From Edaphobacter flagellatus (GTDB lineage: Bacteria > Acidobacteriota > Terriglobia > Terriglobales > Acidobacteriaceae): a stretch of DNA of 64,000 nt. Under the pieces are notes generated by a model that made no database searches, had not been told where the DNA came from, and saw only the letters and a list, made by a program, of their open reading frames with translations. Of this stretch, positions 26,443-34,654 are shown piece after piece. Positions within the stretch are counted from its first letter, which is position 1; every line of letters starts with the position of its first letter. The stretch is taken from NCBI RefSeq assembly GCF_025264665.1, contig NZ_CP073697.1, positions 2,480,001-2,544,000 of the forward strand, written 5' to 3'. The translations under genes and the position numbers were made by a program.

Positions 26443-27600
26443 TTAACGAATGGGATAGCCCTGCCACAGATACTCCAACGCTTCGGGCAGGGTTTGTGCT
26501 TTCACCGTCTTGTCGACGTGACCAGCATTCTTCGCGAAGACGAACTGATAGTGATACCCCTTCGCCTTCAGCGCCTTTGCCATGCGCTCGTTGGCTTCGA
26601 CCCAATCGTGCATGTTGTCGCGCATCGTATTGGTGTTCAGATTGTCGCGGTCGCCGACCTCGAGCCACAGGCGAATCGGCTTCGCAGGCGATTGTGGAAT
26701 TAAGGTCTCGTGAAATCCCCATGCGCCATGCGGAGTCTCCGCATTCCACGGCCATTGCTGGTTCACGTAGGTGCCTGAGTATGTGAGCACGCGGCGATAC
26801 CACTCCGGGTGATACCACGCCATGATCAGGGCGCACGAGCCACCCGAGCTGCCGCCCATCGTCGCACGTCCATTCGGGTCCTGCGTCAGCTTGACGTTGG
26901 CCTTCGCTTCGACCAGCGGCAGAACTTCGGTTTCGACGAACTCCGCATAGCGACCTGACATCGTGTCGTACTCGAGCCCGCGCTCTGAGCCTTGCGCGTC
27001 GCCGCTGCCGTTGCCGATCGAGATCGCAATCATCACCGGCACCTTCTTCTCGGCGATCAGATTGTCGAGCACGGTAAACAGCGAGCGGTCCGGGCCATCT
27101 GCTCCCACGATGAACGGAGCGCGCGTGCCCGCCACATACTGCTTCGGCACATACACGGCCACCTTGCGCGTGTACGCGGCAGGATGGCTGGTCGTCACCA
27201 CCATCTTTGCCGGGTTCTCCGGATCGGGCTTGCCGAACGTCCACGGCTCGCGCGCGATACCGGGATAAATCCTGCTGTCCGCTGAGCTCATCGTGAACTC
27301 AATCACGGTGCCCTGCGGTACGCCCTCATGCACCTGCGATTCCGATGCTGCCGTATGTGTGGGGCCAAGAATATAGTCGCCATCCGCGTCTGCAGGAGGC
27401 AGCGCGCCATCGGCCAACTCCTTCGCCGCAACATAGCCCGGCGAGTGCGGATCGCGCGTCGGGAACGGAGGACGCGGTAGATGGTCCGGCGTTCCCGGTG
27501 CCCATCCCGGCGGCAATGGAGACTGCTGTTGTTGCGCCGCCACATGGATACCGCCTCCGCAGAGACCGATCGCAAGCGCTAAAATCCAGCTTCGCGCCAT
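26443..27600 (-). CDS. Secreted esterase (enterochelin-esterase/Fes-like fold)
   Basis: About 385 aa from ATG 27600, preceded by AGAGG at 8 nt; a GTG at 27609 overlaps that site. Signal peptide MARSWILALAIGLCGGG. A Pro-rich linker leads to an alpha/beta-hydrolase: VAVYVPKQYVAGTRAPFIVGADG, VMIAISIGNGSG, GLEYDTMSGRYAEFVETEVLP, nucleophile elbow GRATMGGSSGGSCAL, Asp in LWLEVGDRDNL and His in KNAGHVD. Likely cleaves sugar or phenolic esters. Confidence 0.85.
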   Translation of the reverse strand: MARSWILALAIGLCGGGIHVAAQQQQSPLPPGWAPGTPDHLPRPPFPTRDPHSPGYVAAKELADGALPPADADGDYILGPTHTAASESQVHEGVPQGTVIEFTMSSADSRIYPGIAREPWTFGKPDPENPAKMVVTTSHPAAYTRKVAVYVPKQYVAGTRAPFIVGADGPDRSLFTVLDNLIAEKKVPVMIAISIGNGSGDAQGSERGLEYDTMSGRYAEFVETEVLPLVEAKANVKLTQDPNGRATMGGSSGGSCALIMAWYHPEWYRRVLTYSGTYVNQQWPWNAETPHGAWGFHETLIPQSPAKPIRLWLEVGDRDNLNTNTMRDNMHDWVEANERMAKALKAKGYHYQFVFAKNAGHVDKTVKAQTLPEALEYLWQGYPIR

Positions 27601-27701
27601 TGCATTCACCTCTTTTCAACTTGCCAACCTTATATCACTACGTTGATTCGGGACGGTTTTCATACACGCTGAATATTTTTTGAAAAAACGCTTGTTCTCG
27701 G

Positions 27702-27734
27702 TAGTCAAAATCCGATATAGTCGGTTTCCGACTA
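27702..27734. promoter_or_regulatory. Tandem PadR-type operator at the padR gene
   Basis: A perfect inverted repeat TAGTCGGTTTCCGACTA (27718-27734) lies directly after a degenerate copy TAGTCAAAATCCGATA (27702-27717). It ends 9 bp before the PadR ATG and would cover the promoter or transcript start. The same two-part design recurs at 49520-49552. Confidence 0.75.
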
Positions 27735-27743
27735 AGGGGAGCT

Positions 27744-28097
27744 ATGAAAAAGACGTCGAAAAATCCGCAGCCACTCTCCACCGCAGCCCAGTACATCCTG
27801 CTTGCGCTTGCCAGCGAGGACCTGCACGGCTACGGCATTATTCAGGAGATTGCCCGCCAGACTGGCGACAGCTACCGCATCGGTCCCGGCACGCTTTACG
27901 ACAACCTGAAGAAGCTAATGGACGCCGGGCTCGTCATCGATGCGCCGCGTTCCAGCCGCGATAAAGATGACGACCGCCGCTTCTATCGCCTCACACCTGC
28001 GGGCCGCGTCGTGCTCACAGCCGAGGTCGAGCGCCTGCACTCGATCGTTGTCGAAGCACAATCCCGCCTGCGCGAGAGGAGACCACGCAACGCATGA
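27744..28097 (+). CDS. PadR-family transcriptional regulator
   Basis: 117 aa winged-helix protein: AAQYILLALASEDLHGYGIIQEIARQTGDSYRIGPGTLYDNLKKLMDAGLV is the PadR DNA-binding core, followed by DRRFYRLTPAGRVVLTAEVERL. GGGGAG lies just upstream of the ATG. It heads an operon with the genes up to 32608 and probably represses it through the palindrome next to its start. Its stop overlaps the next start by 4 bp. Confidence 0.92.
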   Translation: MKKTSKNPQPLSTAAQYILLALASEDLHGYGIIQEIARQTGDSYRIGPGTLYDNLKKLMDAGLVIDAPRSSRDKDDDRRFYRLTPAGRVVLTAEVERLHSIVVEAQSRLRERRPRNA

Positions 28098-28534
28098 GCA
28101 CCCTGACTCTCACTCGCACCGCTTACCGCGCCATCCTTCGCCTGCATCCATGCACCTTTCGCGCCGAGTTCGGCGACGAGATGCTTTGGATCTTCGATGA
28201 AGAGGCCCGCAACGGATCCTCGACACGCCTGCTGCTCGACGGCCTGCTCTCTGTCGCTGTCCAGAACATCCGCCCACGCCTTCAGGCCACGCCACAGGTC
28301 GCAGCGGCGGGTCTCCCGTTCTATGTCGAGATTGATTCGACGGTGCCCGCCGAGCGTATCGCCAACACCTGGCTGATCGCACTCACCTGCACGCTCAGCC
28401 TGTGCCTGTTTCTGAGCATGATGGTGCCCGGCGTCGCGATGCCTCTCGGCCGCCTGCTCTATGGAGAGATGCAGCAGCTCGTATCCTCGAGCACCGCACC
28501 GCAGCCGCACACAGGATACGCAACCCGCCGATAG
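28094..28534 (+). CDS. PadR-operon membrane-anchored protein of unknown function
   Basis: 146 aa, start overlapping padR (ATGA). N-terminal block TAYRAILRLHPCTFRAEFGDEMLWIFDEEA is a type often found next to PadR in Acidobacteria; one membrane helix lies at about 97-116. Function unknown. The tight coupling suggests it works with or modulates the PadR-ABC unit. Confidence 0.75.
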   Translation: MSTLTLTRTAYRAILRLHPCTFRAEFGDEMLWIFDEEARNGSSTRLLLDGLLSVAVQNIRPRLQATPQVAAAGLPFYVEIDSTVPAERIANTWLIALTCTLSLCLFLSMMVPGVAMPLGRLLYGEMQQLVSSSTAPQPHTGYATRR

Positions 28535-28546
28535 GAGACATGAATC

Positions 28547-29854
28547 ATGAAGCGTAGCAGCATGAACACGGCAAGACGGATGATGCTTTTCGCTCTGCTG
28601 ACGCTCTCGCTTCATGCGCAGCAGATCGCAGGAACATGGCAGGGCACGCTCGATCTGGGGCAACAAAAACTTCGCATCGTGCTGCAGATCGATAAAGCCG
28701 CGGACAGCACGCTGAAGGGAACGGTCTACAGCATCGATCAGGGACCCGACCCGGCAGCCGTCACAACGCTCTCCTTTGCGAACCCCACGCTGAAGTTTGT
28801 CGTCGATAGTCTGCACGCCTCGTACGAAGGCACGATGAGCGCCGACGGCAAGACCATCACCGGAACCGTGACGCAGGGTGCGCCGAAACCCCTCGTCTTC
28901 GAGCGCGCCACGCAGGAGACCGCCTGGAAGATCGATCCCTCGCCGCACACCGTCCAGATGATTTCTGTCGATAAAGATGTGAAGCTCGAAGTCCTCGACT
29001 GGGGAGGCACCGGACGCCCGCTCGTGCTGCTCACCGGACTCGGCAACAACGCGCATGTCTTCGATAAATTCGCGCCGAAACTCGCCGCAACGTATCACGT
29101 TTACGGAATTACCCGCCGCGGCTTCGGCGTCTCCAGCAAACCTGAAGCGATCACGGCGAACTATACCGCCACGCGTCTTGGCGACGATGTGCTCGCCGTC
29201 ATCGAGGCTCTGCATATCAACAAGCCTATTGTCGCGGGCCACTCCATCGCAGGCGAAGAACTGAGCTATATCGGCAGCCAGCATCCCGACAAAGTTGCCG
29301 GCCTCATCTATCTCGACGCCGGATATCCCTACGCAATGTACGACCAGGTGAATGGTGACTTCCTGATTGATGCGATCGACTTACGTCGGCAGCTCAATCA
29401 AATTCTTGACATGAACCCCGACGCAGACCGGAAGAAAGCGCTCGACGGAGTGATTGCCGATCTCAAGTTCGTTGAAAAAGGGGCGATCGTGCAACGACAG
29501 CGCATGGAGGATTTGCCTCCCCCACAATGGTCTCGTCAGCCTCCTCCACCTGTTGGAACTGCCATTATGCTCGGCCAGCAACGCTTCACCACCATCAATG
29601 CTCCCGCACTCGCAATCTTCGCCACCCCGAAAGACCTGGGCCAGCTTTTGAAGGACAATCCGAAAGCACGCGCAGCATTGCAGGCAGCCAACAATCACGA
29701 TACTGAGCAGCAAGCCACCGCCTTCGAGCGCCAGGTGCCCGCTGCTCATGTCGTCCGCATTCCGAACGCGAGCCACTATGTCTTCGTCTCCAACGAGGCC
29801 GACGTTCTTCGCGAGATGAACGCCTTCATCGCCATGCTTCCTGCCGCCAACTGA
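28547..29854 (+). CDS. Secreted alpha/beta hydrolase with N-terminal beta domain
   Basis: 435 aa. A signal peptide (cleavage near LHAQ-Q) precedes a beta-rich domain (about 28-125, GTWQGTLDLGQQKLRIVLQI to SADGKTITGTVTQG), seen fused to many acidobacterial peptidases and hydrolases. The C-terminal hydrolase has LVLLTGLGNNAHVF, ITRRGFGVSSKP, nucleophile elbow VAGHSIAGEEL and late NASHYVFVSN (His). It follows the membrane protein by 12 bp and precedes the ATPase by 11 bp. Confidence 0.85.
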   Translation: MKRSSMNTARRMMLFALLTLSLHAQQIAGTWQGTLDLGQQKLRIVLQIDKAADSTLKGTVYSIDQGPDPAAVTTLSFANPTLKFVVDSLHASYEGTMSADGKTITGTVTQGAPKPLVFERATQETAWKIDPSPHTVQMISVDKDVKLEVLDWGGTGRPLVLLTGLGNNAHVFDKFAPKLAATYHVYGITRRGFGVSSKPEAITANYTATRLGDDVLAVIEALHINKPIVAGHSIAGEELSYIGSQHPDKVAGLIYLDAGYPYAMYDQVNGDFLIDAIDLRRQLNQILDMNPDADRKKALDGVIADLKFVEKGAIVQRQRMEDLPPPQWSRQPPPPVGTAIMLGQQRFTTINAPALAIFATPKDLGQLLKDNPKARAALQAANNHDTEQQATAFERQVPAAHVVRIPNASHYVFVSNEADVLREMNAFIAMLPAAN

Positions 29855-29865
29855 GGACACACACG

Positions 29866-30630
29866 ATGCTTGAGCTAAGCAACATCACCAAGCGGTACTC
29901 CAGCATCACCGTTGTCGACGATGTCAGCTTCATCGCGCGTCCCGGCGAGATCACCGGATACCTCGGCCCGAACGGCTCCGGCAAGTCGACGACGATGAAG
30001 ATCATCACCGGGCTAATCGAGCCAAGCAGCGGTGACGTGCTCTTCGACGGTGCGCCCATCAGCGACGACCCGATGAGCTTCCGCCAGCGCATGGGTTACG
30101 TTCCCGAAGAGCCGTATCTTTATACGCATCTCAGCGGCATCGAGTATCTCGTCATGGTCGCGCAGCTTCGCGACATGGAGCGCACCGCAGCCACGAACCG
30201 CATCCGCGGCCTGTTGCGTCTCTTCGGTCTCTACGGAGATCGCGATGCGCCGATGACCTCGTACTCGAAGGGCATGCGGCAGAAGATTCTGCTCTCGGCC
30301 GCGCTGCTGCACAATCCCGACCTCATCCTGCTTGATGAGCCGTTCTCTGGACTGGACGTTGGCTCGTCGCTCGTACTGCGCTCACTGATTGAAGAACTGG
30401 CGCGTCGCGGCAAGGTCGTCCTCTTTAGCTCGCACGAGCTGGAAACTGTCGAGCGCATCTCGTCGCATGTCGTGATTCTGCATCGTGGCAAGGTCGTTGC
30501 CGACGACTCCATCGAACACCTGCGCACACTCATGGAATTGCCCACACTTGAAGGCATCTTCGCGCAGCTGGCCATCGAGCACGACTTCGTCGCCATCTCA
30601 CGCGAGATCGCAGATCTTATCTACACGTAA
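29866..30630 (+). CDS. ABC transporter ATP-binding protein
   Basis: 254 aa. Walker A GPNGSGKSTTMK at about 38-49, Q-loop in RQRMGYVPEEPYLYTHLSG, signature YSKGMRQKILLSAALLHNP, Walker B LILLDEPFSGLD, and H-loop in LFSSHELETVERIS. This matches the ABC-2-type exporter/regulator ATPase group. Its partner is the permease at 30887. Confidence 0.95.
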   Translation: MLELSNITKRYSSITVVDDVSFIARPGEITGYLGPNGSGKSTTMKIITGLIEPSSGDVLFDGAPISDDPMSFRQRMGYVPEEPYLYTHLSGIEYLVMVAQLRDMERTAATNRIRGLLRLFGLYGDRDAPMTSYSKGMRQKILLSAALLHNPDLILLDEPFSGLDVGSSLVLRSLIEELARRGKVVLFSSHELETVERISSHVVILHRGKVVADDSIEHLRTLMELPTLEGIFAQLAIEHDFVAISREIADLIYT

Positions 30631-30717
30631 TAAATATTGTCTGGAAATTGATAGATCTGCTTTTCGGCCGTGGCACAAATTCCGATTTTGCATGAGCGAA
30701 ATAGCGAGAAGTGTGTG

Positions 30718-30858
30718 ATGACAGACATTCTCATTGCAGCAACGGACCTTCTTGCTGCCATCGCAGATGTGATGGTTGCTGTTGCTGATGTTGTTTTCGC
30801 GATCGCCGACGCTCTCGTTATGGCTCCGCTCCTAACGAGACGAAGAGAGACCCGATGA
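30718..30858 (+). CDS. Micropeptide with Asp heptad repeat, between ABC ATPase and permease
   Basis: 46 aa. Asp occurs at residues 3, 10, 17, 24 and 31, exactly every seven, set in otherwise hydrophobic sequence (TDILIAATDLLAAIAD and similar units), ending in a basic tail TRRRETR. GAGAAG lies 6 nt before the ATG; a GTG 48 nt upstream is an alternative. A helix of this pattern carries one narrow acidic stripe. The regular design, the in-operon place and the ribosome site support translation. Function unknown; it may be an exporter subunit or a secreted membrane-active peptide. Confidence 0.55.
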   Translation: MTDILIAATDLLAAIADVMVAVADVVFAIADALVMAPLLTRRRETR

Positions 30859-30886
30859 GTACGACTTCTTTTTCTCGGAGCAGCCA

Positions 30887-32608
30887 ATGACATCGAACTT
30901 CTTCCGTACATTCATGCAAAACTATCTCACTCATCTGCTCTTCCAGTTCCGCGTACTCTACCGCGTCTTCCTGCTCCGCGTTATTGACCTTGAACTCCTT
31001 GCCTCCGATGGCGATCCCACACAGCTTATGGGACAGTTCGCCGCTGTCTTCGCCACCATCAGCTTCTTCAGCGCCTTTCCCGTGCCGTACCTGCTTGTGG
31101 ACCCCAGGCCCATCCCCGTCGCGCTCGCCTACATGTTCGAGCACTACCTCATCGAAACCACGATGACCATCGCTGGACTGATTGCAGTGCTCAGCTGGGA
31201 CTCCGCCTTTCCCGACCGCCGCGACGTGCTCGTCCTCGGGCCGCTTCCCGTACGCCGCGCAACCTTCTTCCTCGCCAAGCTCGCCGCGCTTTTCGCAGCA
31301 CCAGCGCTGGCAATCGCCGCATTTAATCTCTTTACCGGTTTCAGTTGGCCGATGGTCTTCGCCGTGGGCCATGGAAAGTACAGCCTGCTGCGCACCCTGC
31401 CCATCTACTGGTTCACGATGTTCGCTGCGGGAGCTTTCTTTGTCTTCACGGTACTGGCCGTTCAGGGACTCGCCGCCAACCTGTTGCCGCGCCAGCTCTT
31501 TCTGCGCCTTTCTGCCGTGCTGCAGGCCGCTGCGCTCTGCCTTCTGCTGACGCTTTACTTCCTCGGACCGTCGTTCAACTCGCCCGCAGCACTCGCAGCT
31601 CCGCAAAACCAGCACGTGCTTCGGTGGCTGCCTGCCTACTGGTTTCTTGGCCTCTTCAACCAGCTCAACGGAGGCCATCACCCCGAGACCGCCGCGCTGG
31701 CACACCGTGCCTGGCTGGCCCTCGGACTCTCCGGGCTGGGAACGGTTGCTGCGCTGCTGCTCTCCTACTTCCGCACCCTGCCTCGCATCGTCGAGCAGCC
31801 CGACATCCTGCCCGCGACGCGTGGACTCGCGTTGAGCTTCGGCAGCTCGCTCTCGTCTGTAATCACGCTCTTCAGTCTGCGGACGCTGTTGCGCAGCCGC
31901 CAGCACCGCATGATCCTCAGCTTTTACGTCGGCATCGGACTCACGGTCATCCTCGGCTTCACGCACACGAAATTCGTCCAGTCGGCCGCAGCCGAATCGG
32001 CATCCCCAAACAACACGACGATCAACACGATCTTTCTCCTCGCCAGCATTCTTACCGTCTCGCTCGCCGTCCTTGCTCTTCGCGTCGTCATCGCTATCCC
32101 CATCACGCTGCGCGCGAACTGGATATTTCGCCTCACGCAGGCTCGTCCCGCATACGCCTATCACCGCGCCACGCGTCTCTCTCTGCTCCTGCTCGGCGTT
32201 CTTCCGGTGCTTCTCGTCCTCTCCGTGGCGCTCTTCAGCCACTACTCTCCCCGGTTCATCCTGGGGCATCTGCTCGCCATGGCGCTGCTCGGAACCCTTA
32301 CGGTGGAGCTCTGCCTGTTCACTTTTCAGAAGATCGCCTTCGCCTGCTCCTATCTCCCTGGCAAGGCGAACTTGCACTTCGCCTTCTGGGCCGCGCTCTT
32401 CGCCGCCACCTACTGGCTCAAGCAGGTTGCCGACTTCGAAGGCCGCATGCTCAATAACAGGAATGACTTTCTTTGCATGATTGCTGTCCTCGCCGCCGCA
32501 GCGCTCGGACTGCATCTCGCCACCAGCCTGCACGCCCGCAATACAGAGCAACTTATCTTCGAAGAGGACGCCCTGCCCGAGATCGTCTCGCTGAAGCTGA
32601 ACAGTTAG
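30887..32608 (+). CDS. ABC transporter permease (multi-pass)
   Basis: 573 aa with about 12 or more membrane segments (for example FAAVFATISFFSAFPVPYLL, LAALFAAPALAIAAFNLF, AALCLLLTLYFLG, WLALGLSGLGTVAALLLSYF, IFLLASILTVSLAVLALRVVIAIPI). An interior RRDVLVLGPLPVRRATFFLAKLAA loop resembles the coupling region of ABC-2-like permeases. No conserved substrate motif. It completes the PadR-controlled exporter unit. Confidence 0.82.
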   Translation: MTSNFFRTFMQNYLTHLLFQFRVLYRVFLLRVIDLELLASDGDPTQLMGQFAAVFATISFFSAFPVPYLLVDPRPIPVALAYMFEHYLIETTMTIAGLIAVLSWDSAFPDRRDVLVLGPLPVRRATFFLAKLAALFAAPALAIAAFNLFTGFSWPMVFAVGHGKYSLLRTLPIYWFTMFAAGAFFVFTVLAVQGLAANLLPRQLFLRLSAVLQAAALCLLLTLYFLGPSFNSPAALAAPQNQHVLRWLPAYWFLGLFNQLNGGHHPETAALAHRAWLALGLSGLGTVAALLLSYFRTLPRIVEQPDILPATRGLALSFGSSLSSVITLFSLRTLLRSRQHRMILSFYVGIGLTVILGFTHTKFVQSAAAESASPNNTTINTIFLLASILTVSLAVLALRVVIAIPITLRANWIFRLTQARPAYAYHRATRLSLLLLGVLPVLLVLSVALFSHYSPRFILGHLLAMALLGTLTVELCLFTFQKIAFACSYLPGKANLHFAFWAALFAATYWLKQVADFEGRMLNNRNDFLCMIAVLAAAALGLHLATSLHARNTEQLIFEEDALPEIVSLKLNS

Positions 32609-32757
32609 CAGTTTTTCTGACAACACCTCCCCAAACCCTTCATTTACATAGTTTTCATCGCACAACCGCCTTTCTCTGCCCTGATTTACCATAGAGACTG
32701 CGTCTTTCTGCGCTCTTTGAGCGTTCATTCAGCAGTACTACAGAACAGGAATCATCC

Positions 32758-34563
32758 TTGGCAGAGTTCAAGAACCCAAATCAGCAGGGCGGCACGCAGG
32801 ACAACCGGTCGCTCTTCGTCATGATGTTCGTCATGCTGGCCGTCTTCTTTGGCTTGAGCTATTACCGTCAGAAGACAAATCCGAAGACTGCGAGCCCCAA
32901 CGCTCCCGCCGTCACGCAATCACAGTCTGCGGCTGCTCCGCAGTCGGCAGCGCCGTCGCCTTCTTCCGCTCTCCCCGCGCAGGCTGCTTCTCCCAGCGCG
33001 ACTCCTGCTGTACAGGCCGCGGCCGAGCAGACGACCGTGATCGAAAATGAGCTCTACCGCATTGAGTTCACCAACCGTGGCGCGCAGGTCAAGAGCTGGG
33101 TGCTCAAGCAGTATCAGGACACCGACAACAAGCCGCTAAACCTCGTCCACACGCAGGCGGCGGAGAAGTTCGGCTACCCGCTGTCGCTCTACACCTACGA
33201 TCAGGGCCTGAACGACACGCTCAAGCAAGCGCTGTACGTGCCTTCGACCAGCGGCCAGATCACCGCTCCAGGCACGCTCACCTTCAAGTATTCGGCCAAT
33301 GGAGTCGACGTCACCAAGACCTTCTCCTTCGACGAAACCTATGTCATCCACGCCGATACGCAGGTGACGCGCAACGGCTCGGCTGTGCGCGCGCTTCTCT
33401 CATGGCCCGGCGGCTTCGGCGATCAGGACAATGCGCAGAACTACGCTGCTGCACAGATCGACTACTCCCGCGATCGTAACGAGCAGCATTTGGCTGCCAA
33501 GAAGGTCTCGGGCGGCGAGACCCTCAACGGACCTTTCGACTGGGCTGGCGTCTCCGACAACTACTTCGCCACCATCTTCCTGCCGGATACACCTGCCTCG
33601 GCCAGCGTCGTCACCCTGCACAACGAACTCGACGTTGCCAAGACCATTCACCGCACGGGCTTCGGCTCGTCGTCGCCCGCGAAGGGAGCCATCAATGTTC
33701 CCATCCTCGGTGCAGCTTTCGGCGACGTGAGCGGTCATACACAGACACGCATCTATGCTGGCCCCAAGGCCGTCAACGTGCTACGCAACATCTATTCCAC
33801 GCCGGTCGATGGCAAGCGCGTCTCACTGGAGCCTCTGCTCGACTTCGGCTTCTGGGGTCCCATCGGCAAGTATCTCTTCCTCGCGTTGCAGTGGATACAC
33901 TCGCATATTGTCGGCAACTGGGGATGGTCGATCATCATCCTTACGCTCTGCATCAACGTGCTGCTGCTACCGCTGCGTATCAAGACCATGCAGTCCGGTC
34001 TGAAGATGCAGCGCATCCAGCCGCAGATGGACGCGATCAAGGAGAAGTACAAGAAATACAAGATCAACGATCCGAAGCGTAATGAGATGAACATGGAGAT
34101 CATGAAGCTCCAGAAAGACAACGGAGTGAACATGTTCGGCGGTTGCATCCCGACGCTCATTCAGCTGCCGCTGCTCTTCGCCTTCTTCTCCATGATCCCC
34201 AAGGTTGTTGAGCTGCGCCACGCGCATTGGGCATGGCTGCACGATCTCACCGCACCCGATCCGTACTACATCATTCCGGCTGTCATGATCATCAGCCAGT
34301 TCCTGATGCAGTTCTACACGCCGTCGCCCGGTGTTGATCCGCAACAGCAGAAGATGATGGCCTTCATGATGCCCGCTATCTCCGGCTACTTCGTCATTAC
34401 CTACGGCGCGGGACTCGGCCTCTACTGGGCGGTCGGTAACTTCTTCGGCATCGCACAGCAGATGATCATGAACCGCACCTCGCTCGGCAAGGAGATGCGT
34501 GAGATCGCTGCCAAACGAGCACGCCGCAAAGCCGGAAGCCCCGTCATCCAGGGCAAACGCTAA
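32758..34563 (+). CDS. yidC: Membrane protein insertase YidC
   Basis: 601 aa from a TTG start. TM1 (SLFVMMFVMLAVFFGLSYY), an Ala/Pro/Ser-rich linker, a periplasmic beta-sandwich (about 90-345), then the insertase core: GNWGWSIIILTLCINVLLLPL, KMQRIQPQMDAIKEKYKKYK, GCIPTLIQLPLLFAFFSMI, and GLGLYWAVGNFFGIAQQ. The KKYKINDPKRNEMNMEIMKL coiled coil is intact. It inserts membrane proteins alone or with SecYEG. It lies 7 kb from yidD. Confidence 0.96.
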   Translation: MAEFKNPNQQGGTQDNRSLFVMMFVMLAVFFGLSYYRQKTNPKTASPNAPAVTQSQSAAAPQSAAPSPSSALPAQAASPSATPAVQAAAEQTTVIENELYRIEFTNRGAQVKSWVLKQYQDTDNKPLNLVHTQAAEKFGYPLSLYTYDQGLNDTLKQALYVPSTSGQITAPGTLTFKYSANGVDVTKTFSFDETYVIHADTQVTRNGSAVRALLSWPGGFGDQDNAQNYAAAQIDYSRDRNEQHLAAKKVSGGETLNGPFDWAGVSDNYFATIFLPDTPASASVVTLHNELDVAKTIHRTGFGSSSPAKGAINVPILGAAFGDVSGHTQTRIYAGPKAVNVLRNIYSTPVDGKRVSLEPLLDFGFWGPIGKYLFLALQWIHSHIVGNWGWSIIILTLCINVLLLPLRIKTMQSGLKMQRIQPQMDAIKEKYKKYKINDPKRNEMNMEIMKLQKDNGVNMFGGCIPTLIQLPLLFAFFSMIPKVVELRHAHWAWLHDLTAPDPYYIIPAVMIISQFLMQFYTPSPGVDPQQQKMMAFMMPAISGYFVITYGAGLGLYWAVGNFFGIAQQMIMNRTSLGKEMREIAAKRARRKAGSPVIQGKR

Positions 34564-34591
34564 GTAACGTCTACATCAGACAAGGGAAAAA

Positions 34592-34620
34592 GGGCTCCGC
34601 GAACGGAGCCCTTCTTCTTT
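34592..34620 (+). terminator. Rho-independent terminator of yidC
   Basis: 8-bp stem GGGCTCCG/CGGAGCCC with a CGAA tetraloop, followed by a TTCTTCTTTT tail, about 30 bp past the yidC stop. Confidence 0.88.
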
Positions 34621-34654
34621 TGTTATTCCAGACAGAACCACAAACCATCATCAC

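Noticed and set aside
30818..32728. 636-codon open frame on the minus strand
   Set aside because: It is antisense to the ABC permease, with no membrane or family character, and its codons mirror those of the permease in a GC-rich strand.
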